Of a DNA stretch of 64,000 bases, positions 32,528 to 39,900 are shown piece by piece. A program made the position numbers and the translations under genes. How positions within the stretch are numbered: the first letter of the stretch is position 1; each line of letters opens with the position of its first letter. Location of the stretch: assembly GCF_020400605.1 (NCBI RefSeq), contig NZ_JAINRD010000012.1, positions 162,889 through 226,888 on the forward strand, in the 5' to 3' direction. The notes under the pieces were generated by a model. The model had not been told where the DNA came from, searched no databases, and saw nothing but the letters and a program-made list of their open reading frames with translations. The stretch is from Streptomyces aculeolatus (GTDB taxonomy: Bacteria > Actinomycetota > Actinomycetes > Streptomycetales > Streptomycetaceae).

Positions 32528-33124
32528 TTACCTGGCGAAGATCACTGTGGCGGACGGGTGCGCGGGCTGGAACGTCATCTGCTCGCCGCCGCGTCGTGCG
32601 GGCGGCGCCGGGCTGACCGGTACGCCGCTTCCCACTCGGCGGCCCTTCTGCCGGCGGGTGCGGCGGATGCCGCCCCCGCTCTCGCGTGGACCAGGGGAAT
32701 GCTGTTCATCGTGCCCTCTCCGTGGTGCCGGAGACCGGTCGTCCGCGGCTGAGCAGCGTGGTCCGGCTGACGTGTCAGCGGTCCCGGAGCCGGCGTACGG
32801 CCCCGGGGTCCACGGTCGGGCCACTGGAGAAAAATCTCCCAGACCTTCTCGAAGTACCGCTCGCGATCCGGTGGAGGCGGACTCCGGGGGAGCATCCGCG
32901 ACGCGCCGCCCGGAGGTCGGAGGGCCGGGGCGGGCGTCGGGCCCTCGTCGTTCGCCGGCCCGGCTGCCCACCGACATCTCGGCGGTGATGCCGGGGCCGA
33001 AGCCGGCGATCTTCCCGGCCGCACCGGGCCGGAGGCCGCGCACGTGCGCCTGCGCGGCGGATTCCAGGGCCTCTCCCACGGTGACGGCCGATCCGCTCAC
33101 CGCCGTCTTGCAAGGAGTCGACAT
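32528..33124 (-). pseudogene. Remnant with thiolase-fold (KAS III / type III PKS) C-terminal motif
   Basis: A 198-residue frame from the ATG at 33124 (AGAAGGTGG upstream). Its first ~55 residues contain SGSAVTVGEALESAAQAH and then GFGPGITAEMSVG; the second is close to the C-terminal FGPGIT(A/V)E signature of type III polyketide synthases and related KAS III-type enzymes. The active-site Cys/His domains that should precede it are absent, and the sequence after it is low-complexity. A SARP-type promoter array lies about 115-160 bases upstream in the right orientation. The simplest reading is a condensing-enzyme gene that lost its core but kept its promoter and 3' end; chance resemblance cannot be excluded. 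Confidence 0.35.
32575..32709 (-). CDS. Short ORF with strong ribosome site, uncertain
   Basis: A 44-residue Ala/Arg-rich peptide (MNSIPLVHARAGAASAAPAG at its start) whose ATG is preceded by GGAGAGGG at ideal spacing. It lies in another frame inside the longer minus-strand frame from 33124. It could be a small regulatory or precursor peptide; no family recognised, and the composition could arise by chance. Confidence 0.3.
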   Translation of the reverse strand: MNSIPLVHARAGAASAAPAGRRAAEWEAAYRSARRRPHDAAASR

Positions 33125-33238
33125 GCCTGGTATCCACCTTCTGTAGGTAGAAGTTCCGCCGGAGTTCGCCGTCGCGCCCCCTCGGCGCCACCGCGGATCC
33201 GGCCGTGCGCACCGCCTCTGAAGGCACGGTGTGCAAGC

Positions 33239-33285
33239 GGTATCTTTGCCGGTTTCGCTTGGGTTCGGCTTGGTGTCGACTTGGC
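33239..33285 (-). promoter_or_regulatory. SARP-type operator/promoter (third copy)
   Basis: Read on the minus strand: GCCAAGT (33285-33279), ACCAAGC (33274-33268), CCCAAGC (33263-33257), CCGGCAA (33252-33246), in strict 11-bp register, followed by AAGATACC as a -10-like element. The GCCAAGY heptamer is the one found at 36714 and 45368. It points at the remnant gene from 33124 and possibly the LAL gene beyond. Confidence 0.6.
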
Positions 33286-33635
33286 AACCTGTTTACCAAC
33301 ACCGCCGATCATGCGGGGGTGCAGGTCACACCCGTAAGGCGCCCCCGCGGCACGGGCGGTGGCCACGCGCCGTACCGGGTGGAAGGCCACCGGGCGGAAC
33401 CCCGGGGGACCGCCAAGCCGCCACCAACTCGCGGCACAGTCCGGCCCAAGGCCGGTGCCCATACTCGGAGTTGTGGAGCGGTGGCACGAGGCATTGTTCA
33501 TGTAACGCGGGAGCGCTCGTCCGCCGCTCCACGAAATCGGCACCTCCGCCAGACGTTCCGGCGGGGTGTCTTGTCGTAGGGATGGGGACGGCGAAGCCGT
33601 CCGGATCCGCCATGCCGACCGACACAGGAGAGACC
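33286..33635. other. Intergenic 350 bp before lutC-like gene
   Basis: No credible gene. AT-richer than the surroundings around 33286-33320. Presumably contains the promoter of the LutC-like gene; ACAGGAGAGACC just before 33636 is its ribosome site. Confidence 0.4.
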
Positions 33636-34268
33636 ATGACGACCCCGGCACCGCCGTTCACCGAACCGGCTCCCGCGGAGCGCCTGGAGAAGGTGGCCGC
33701 CGCGCTGACGGACAACGGCTTCGAGGCCGAGGTCCTCGGCGGCGCCGCGGCCGCGCGGGCCCGCGTGGGCGAGCTGGTCCCCGCGGGCGCCACGGTGTTC
33801 ACCGGGGCCAGCGAGACGCTGCGGCTCTCCGGGATCAGCGAGGACATCGACGACAGCGGGCGGTACGACTCCGTCAGGGCGCGCAGTCTGGCCATGGACC
33901 GCACCACCCGGCGGGACGAGATCCGGCGGGCCCTCGCCAGCCCCGACGTCATCCTGGGCAGCGTGCACGCGGTCACGGACACCGGCTCCCTGGTGATCGC
34001 GTCGGCCAGCGGAAGCCAGCTCACGGGCTACTCGGGCGGGGCCGGGCACGCCATCTGGGTCGTCGGGGCGCAGAAGGTGGTGCCCGATCTGGAGACGGCG
34101 CTGCGGCGCGTGGAGACGCACTGCCTGCGGCTGGAGGACGAGCGCGCCATGAAGGCGTACGGCACGGGCAGCTCCCTGAACCGCCTGCTCGTCCTGCACT
34201 CCCTGAGCCCGCACTACTTCCCGGGCCGCGGCACGGTCCTGCTGCTCCGCGAAGCGATCGGCTTCTGA
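33636..34268 (+). CDS. LutC/YkgG-family (LUD domain) protein
   Basis: A 210-residue LUD-domain protein: GATVFTGASETLRLSGI, SPDVILGSVHAVTDTGSLVIASA and GAQKVVPDLETALRRVE are the family signatures. LutC normally works with LutA and LutB, the iron-sulfur subunits of L-lactate oxidation, but neither is present here; orphan LUD proteins also occur. It is followed after 47 bases by an ECF sigma-factor gene, so the two may share a transcript. Its role in the region is unknown. Confidence 0.88.
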   Translation: MTTPAPPFTEPAPAERLEKVAAALTDNGFEAEVLGGAAAARARVGELVPAGATVFTGASETLRLSGISEDIDDSGRYDSVRARSLAMDRTTRRDEIRRALASPDVILGSVHAVTDTGSLVIASASGSQLTGYSGGAGHAIWVVGAQKVVPDLETALRRVETHCLRLEDERAMKAYGTGSSLNRLLVLHSLSPHYFPGRGTVLLLREAIGF

Positions 34269-34315
34269 TTCCGACCGGGCCGGGCGCGCGGCCGTCGAAG
34301 GGGGCTGGTGGGGCG

Positions 34316-35242
34316 ATGACCGCCGACGCGGGAGCGGAGTCCGCGGAGCCGAGCCTGGTCGTGCTCGTGGGCGAGCGGCGCCGGATGGTCAACCTGGCGT
34401 ACCGGCTGCTGGGTTCGCTCTCCGACGCCGAGGACGCGGTGCAGGAGGCCTACGCCCGCTGGTACGCGATGGCACGGGCCGAGCGGGACGCCGTCGGGTC
34501 CCCGGGTGCCTGGCTGACGACGGTGACCAGCCGCATCTGCCTGAACCTGCTGAACTCGGCGCGGGTGCGCCGCGAGACGTACGTCGGGCAGTGGATCCCC
34601 GAGCCGCTCCCGGAGCACGCCGGCGGGCTCGCCGTCCGCGCCGGCGGCAGCCACACGGACCCGGCCGACCGGATCACCCTGGACGAGTCGGTGAGCATGG
34701 CGTTCCTGGTCGTGCTGGAGTCGATGACCCCGGCCGAGCGGGTGGCCTTCGTGCTGCACGACGTGTTCCGGTACTCCTTCGCCGAGGTGGCCGAGGTCGT
34801 CGGCCGCTCGCCCGGCGCCTGCCGGCAACTGGCCTCCGCCGCGCGGCGCCGGGTCCGCCCGCCCGGGGCCGGCGCGATGCCGCCGGACCGTAAGGCGGGC
34901 CTCGTCCGGGAGTTCAAGCAGGTGTGGGAGGCCAAGGACATCGACGCCCTGATCGGGCTGCTCGACCCGGACGCCACCGTCACCACGGACGGCGGCGGGC
35001 TGGCCCCCGCGGTGGCCCACCCGGTCACCGGCGGCCGGGAGATCGCCACGGCCTGTGCGGACCTGGCCGCGCGGGGCCCGCTGACGATCCTCGAACGCGC
35101 GGTCAACGGCGAGCCGGGGCTGATCAGCCGGCGCGACGGGGCCACCGTCGCGGTACTGGCGTTCGATGTCGACGGTGGCCGGATCACGCGCATCTGGGCC
35201 GTGCTCAACCCGGAGAAGCTGCGCCTCTGGAACGCCGGTTGA
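34316..35242 (+). CDS. ECF sigma factor with SnoaL-like C-terminal domain (ECF41-like)
   Basis: A 308-residue sigma factor. Region 2 is at ~15-80 (MVNLAYRLLGSLSDAEDAVQ), region 4 at ~135-190 (PAERVAFVLHDVFRYSFAEV), then a SnoaL/NTF2-like extension (~195-305) carrying DGGGLAPAV, the DGGG motif reported for ECF41-type factors in which the extension controls activity in place of an anti-sigma factor. The start ATG at 34316 follows GAAGGGGG. It lies 47 bases after the LutC-like gene. Confidence 0.88.
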   Translation: MTADAGAESAEPSLVVLVGERRRMVNLAYRLLGSLSDAEDAVQEAYARWYAMARAERDAVGSPGAWLTTVTSRICLNLLNSARVRRETYVGQWIPEPLPEHAGGLAVRAGGSHTDPADRITLDESVSMAFLVVLESMTPAERVAFVLHDVFRYSFAEVAEVVGRSPGACRQLASAARRRVRPPGAGAMPPDRKAGLVREFKQVWEAKDIDALIGLLDPDATVTTDGGGLAPAVAHPVTGGREIATACADLAARGPLTILERAVNGEPGLISRRDGATVAVLAFDVDGGRITRIWAVLNPEKLRLWNAG

Positions 35243-35593
35243 CCCGTGCCGCCGGGCCGCGTCCGCGCGCCCGCGCAGCCGCCGCCGGACGCGCGGCGCG
35301 GCGGGCGGACGCAGGTCCGCGGGTGGACGCGGGGCGCGACCGGGCACGTTCGCCCTCCTCAGCGCCGCGCGGGTGCACCCCCCGCCGACTGCGGGAGCGG
35401 AGGTGCAGGTCACCGTCGTCGCCCTACGGAGTAGGCTCGTTGCCGGCTGTTGTCACTTTTCAGCCGCGACAAGCACGGGCGGGAGGCGGCGAGGTGACAC
35501 GGCATCGGGCCGGGTGGCGGTTACCGGCTCGTCACATCGGCGAAATCCCGCCGGTTACCGACATGGCAGGCGCCGGTGAGAGGACTTGACCAG
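35243..35593. other. Intergenic 351 bp between the two sigma-factor genes
   Basis: No gene. Contains a direct repeat of CGGTTACCG (near 35518 and 35551) and a TGTCAC at 35451 that resembles half of an ECF promoter. I could not find the matching -10 at the expected spacing, so no promoter is called. Confidence 0.35.
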
Positions 35594-36502
35594 ATGAGTG
35601 ATCACGACTGGCTGGCCGAGCGGTTCGAGAGTGATCGCCCCCGTTTGCGCGCGCTCTCGTACCGGATGCTCGGCTCCGTCGCCGAAGCCGAGGACGCCGT
35701 CCAGGAAGCCTGGATCCGGCTGAGCCGTTCGCGCACCGACGAGGTGGAGAACCTCAGCGGCTGGCTGACGACCATCGTCGCCCGGGTGTCCCTGAACATG
35801 CTGCAGTCGCGCAAGTCACGACCCGAGGACCTGGTGGACACGACCGAGGCCGCCGAGCCGCAGGGCGGCGAGAGCGCGGCGACCGACCCCGAGGAGGAGG
35901 CGGTCCTCGCCGACTCGGTCGGCGTCGCGCTGCTGGTGGTCCTCGACACCCTCACGCCCGCCGAGCGGCTCGCGTTCGTGCTGCACGACATGTTCGCCGT
36001 CCCCTTCGACCAGATAGCCGCCATCGTCGACCGCTCCCCCGCCGCGGCCCGCCAGTTGGCCAGCCGCGCCCGCCGCCGCGTGCAGCAGGGCGCACCGCTC
36101 GCCAGGACCAGGGCCATCGGTGTCTACGACGAGAACGGGCTGGCCCTCAAGAAGGGCAGGTCCGACCTGGCCAACGCCTTCCTAGCCGCGTCCCGCCGGG
36201 GCAACTTCGAAGCGCTGCTGGAGATGCTCGACCCGGACATCGTGCTGCGCTCCGACGCGACCGCCGCCCAGCTGGGCATGGACGCCGAGCTGCGCGGCGC
36301 CGACGCCGTCACCCGCCTCTTCGCCGGCCACGCCTGGGCGCCGCTGCCCGCGGTCGTCGACGGGGACGCCGGCCTGGTGTGGGTGAAGGACGACAAGCCG
36401 TTCCTCTCGTTCCGCTTCACCGTCGGCAAGGACGACGGCCGGATCACCTCGATCAGCGTGCAGGCCGATCTCTCGGACGTCGACATCGTCCTCGCTCTCT
36501 AG
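35594..36502 (+). CDS. ECF sigma factor with SnoaL-like C-terminal domain (SigJ-like)
   Basis: A 302-residue sigma factor, paralogous to the preceding one: region 2 near residues 12-75 (RALSYRMLGSVAEAEDAVQE), region 4 near 120-175 (PAERLAFVLHDMFAVPFDQI), and a C-terminal NTF2-like domain (FLAASRRGNFEALLEMLDP, then RSDATAAQLG). It lacks the DGGG motif of its neighbour, so the two belong to different subgroups. The ATG at 35594 is preferred; a GTG at 35576 is the alternative. A hairpin follows directly after the stop. Confidence 0.88.
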   Translation: MSDHDWLAERFESDRPRLRALSYRMLGSVAEAEDAVQEAWIRLSRSRTDEVENLSGWLTTIVARVSLNMLQSRKSRPEDLVDTTEAAEPQGGESAATDPEEEAVLADSVGVALLVVLDTLTPAERLAFVLHDMFAVPFDQIAAIVDRSPAAARQLASRARRRVQQGAPLARTRAIGVYDENGLALKKGRSDLANAFLAASRRGNFEALLEMLDPDIVLRSDATAAQLGMDAELRGADAVTRLFAGHAWAPLPAVVDGDAGLVWVKDDKPFLSFRFTVGKDDGRITSISVQADLSDVDIVLAL

Positions 36503-36511
36503 GCCCTGTCC

Positions 36512-36537
36512 GTACGGGCCGGAGGGCCGGCCCGTAC
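36512..36537 (+). terminator. Hairpin after the SigJ-like gene
   Basis: Perfect 11-bp stem (36512-36522 with 36527-36537), 4-base loop, 10 bases after the stop. It isolates the sigma-factor gene from the carboxylase promoter. Confidence 0.7.
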
Positions 36538-36713
36538 AGGTGGACGGACAATGCGCCGCCGTGGCGCAATTCACGATTGCCGGCACGTTTATTCGCGAAG
36601 TCCCGTGCATTGCCCGGGAATTGATCGCGGCCGGAGCCGCGCCGACCGGTAAGCCCCAGGTCATCGACCCGTCGGGGCGAATATCCCGCCGGTGGAATTG
36701 CAGCCGCCGAATC

Positions 36714-36770
36714 GCCAAGTGGGCGCCAAGTCGTTGGTGTGTGACGGCCAAGCGGGCTGCCCGATGCTGG
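36714..36770 (+). promoter_or_regulatory. SARP-type operator/promoter of the carboxylase gene
   Basis: Heptamers GCCAAGT (36714), GCCAAGT (36725), GGTGTGT (36736) and GCCAAGC (36747) in 11-bp register, then GATGCT (36763-36768) as the -10-like element. The 57-bp block is 47/57 identical to the one at 45368-45424 on the other strand. Position and periodicity are as in known SARP sites. The rest of 36538-36970 shows no gene. Confidence 0.7.
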
Positions 36771-36970
36771 AGGGGCGTGGGCTCGGGACGGCACGCTGTG
36801 CGGATCTGTCGGGAGTAACGACGCTGGTAGGGGTGGTGGCTTTCACAGTCCTGAACCACCCGGGACGCGGTGCCGGATCCGGCACCGACCCGATACGCAA
36901 CGGGCGCGCCGCGCGGAACAGCCGCCGCCGCCTCCGCCGACCGGCATGTGAAATCTGGGAGGTCTGACCG

Positions 36971-39900
36971 GTGTTCAGCCGTGTTGCGATCATCAATCGT
37001 GGAGAGGCCGCCATGCGGCTGATCCAGGCCGTCGGTGAGCTCAACGAGTCGGGTGCGCCACGGATCGAGACCGTGGCGCTGTACACCGACGCCGACGCCA
37101 CGGCCACGTTCGTACGCGCGGCAGACCTCGCCTACGACCTGGGCAGGGCCGCGGACCGCCCGTACCTCGACCTGGCCGTGCTGGAGCGCGCCCTGGTCGA
37201 GACGGGCGCGGACGCCGCGTGGGTGGGCTGGGGCTTCGTCGCCGAGGACCCGGCCTTCGCCGAGCTGTGCGCGAAGCTCGGGGTGGCGTTCATCGGCCCC
37301 GACGCCGAGGCGATGCGCCAGCTGGGCGACAAGATCAGCGCCAAGCTCCTCGCCGAGGAGGTCGGCGTCCCCGTCGCGCCGTGGAGCAGGGGCCCGGTCG
37401 CGGACCTGGACACGGCGCTGCTGGAGGCCGAGCGGATCGGCTATCCGCTGATGCTCAAGGCGACCGCGGGCGGCGGCGGCCGGGGCGTACGGGCCGTGCA
37501 CGAGCCGGACCAGCTGGTCGAGGCGTTCCAGCGGACCAGCCAGGAGGCGGAACGCGCCTTCGGCAACGGCGCGTTGTTCCTGGAGCGGCTGCTCGTCAAC
37601 GCCCGGCACGTCGAGGTGCAGGTGATCGCCGACGGCCAGGGCGGGGTGTGGGCGCTGGGCGTACGGGACTGCTCCGTGCAGCGCCGCAACCAGAAGATCA
37701 TCGAGGAGTCCTCCTCGCCGGTGCTGGCGGCCGACCAGGTGGAGCAGCTGAAGGAGTCGGCCGAGCGGCTCGCGCTCGCCGTGGGCTATCGCGGCGCGGC
37801 CACCGTGGAGTTCCTCTACCAGCCGAAGGACGGCATGTTCGCCTTCCTGGAGGTCAACACCCGGCTGCAGGTGGAACATCCGGTCACCGAGGCCACCACC
37901 GGCATGGACCTGGTCAAGGCGCAGCTCCACGTGGCCGCCGGCGGCCGGCTCACCGGCACCCGGCCGGCCGAGCTGGGGCACGCCGTGGAGGCCCGGCTCA
38001 ACGCCGAGGACCCCGACCGCGACTTCGCGCCCGCCCCGGGCCGTATCGCCCTGCTCGACCTGCCCACGGGACCGGGCATCCGCGTCGACACGGGCGTCAG
38101 CCAGGGCGACTCCATCCCGGCCGACTTCGACTCGATGATCGCCAAGGTCATCGCGTACGGGCGGGACCGCGACGAGGCGCTGTCCCGGCTGCGGCACGCA
38201 ATGCGCGAGACCACCGTGCTGATCGACGGCGGCACCACCAACAAGAGCTTCATCCTCGACCTGCTGGACGAGCCCGAGGTCGTCGGCGCCCGGGCCGACA
38301 CCGGCTGGATCGACCGGGTACGGGCCGCGGGCGGGCTGGCCTCGCCGCGGCACTCGGGCGTCGCGCTGGCCGCCGCGGCGATCGAGGCGTACGAGGACGA
38401 GAAGCGGGCCGAGTTGCAGCGGCTGCTGGGCACCGCCCGCGGCGGCCGTCCGCAGGTGCACCACGAGGGCGGCCGCCCGGTCGACCTGGCGCTGCGCGGC
38501 GCGGGCTACCGGCTCGCCGTGGCCGAGACGGGACCCGGCCGCTACCGCGTCGGCTTCCGCTCCCGGATCGACGACGGCGAGGTGCGGACCGTCGACGCCG
38601 TGCTGGAGCGGTTCGACGCGCACACCGGCCAGATCCGGCTCAACGGCCACCGCTTCCGGCTGGTCACCGGCTCGCACGGGCCGGTCCACCTCGTCGAGGT
38701 CGACGGCGTGACGCACCGGGTCAGCCGCGACGAGGGCGGCGTGGTCCGCTCCCCCGCCCCCGCGCTCGTGGTCGCCACGCCGCTCGGCGCCGGCGACGAG
38801 GTCGCGGAAGGCGCCCCGGTGCTGGTCCTGGAGAGCATGAAGATGGAGACGGTGCTGCGCGCGCCGTTCCGGGCCACGCTCAAGGAGTCGCTCGTCTCCG
38901 TCGGCAGCCAGGTCGAGACCGGTGCGCCGCTGCTGCGCCTGGAGCCGCTGGACGACGTGGGCGCCGCGCCCGTGACCGCCGGGGTCGACCTGGACCTGCC
39001 CGCCGAGCCCGCCGGGCTGACCGCGGAGCAGCGCGCCGACCGCGGCCTCGCGGACCTGCGCGGCAGGCTCCTCGGCTTCGACGCCGACCCGGCCGGGCCC
39101 GCGGACGCCCTCGGCGCCTACCTCATGGTGCGCGCCGGGCTGCCGGAGCGTCCGCTGGCGGCGGAGGCGGGGCTGCTGGAGGTCTTCGCCGACATCTCCG
39201 AGCTGAGCCGCAACAAGCCGGAGCACGAGGAGCACGCCGCCGAGACCTGGGTGCGCAGCCCGCGCGAGTTCTTCCACACGTACCTGCAGAGCCTCGACGC
39301 CGAACGCGCCGGGCTCTCCGAGACGTTCCAGGGCCGGCTGACCCGCGCGCTGGGCCACTACGGCATCGACGGTCTTGACCGTACGCCCGCGCTGGAGGAA
39401 GCGGTCTTCCGGATCTTCCTGGCCCGGCAGGACGCCGCCGCCGACGTCGCGATGGTCACCGCGCTGCTGCAGCAGTGGCTCACCGAGGACCCGCCGCCCG
39501 CCGGGCTGCGCCAGGTGGTGAGCCAGGCTCTGGAGCACCTGATCCGCGCGACGCAGCTGCGCTTCCCGCTCGTCGGGGGCCTGGCGCGGAGCCTGGTGTT
39601 CCGCTGGTACGCGCAGCCGCGGCAGCACCGCACCCGCACCAACGTCTACCACCGCGTACGCCAGCACCTGCGCTACCTCGACGCCAACCCGGACGCCGCC
39701 GACCGCGGCACCCGGATCGCCGACATGGTCGCGAGCCCCGAGTCGCTCATCCAGCTGCTGGGCGAGCGCATCGACCGGCAGGGCGACGAGACGGACCCGC
39801 TGCTGGAGGTCCTCATCCGGCGCGCCTACCGCGACCACCGGCTGACCGACGTGCACAGCAAGACCGTCGCGGGGCGGCCGTTCGTCTCCGGCCGCTACGA

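Noticed and set aside
35451..35476. TGTCAC as an ECF41-type autoregulatory promoter upstream of the second sigma-factor gene
   Set aside because: No CGTC-like -10 is present at the expected distance.
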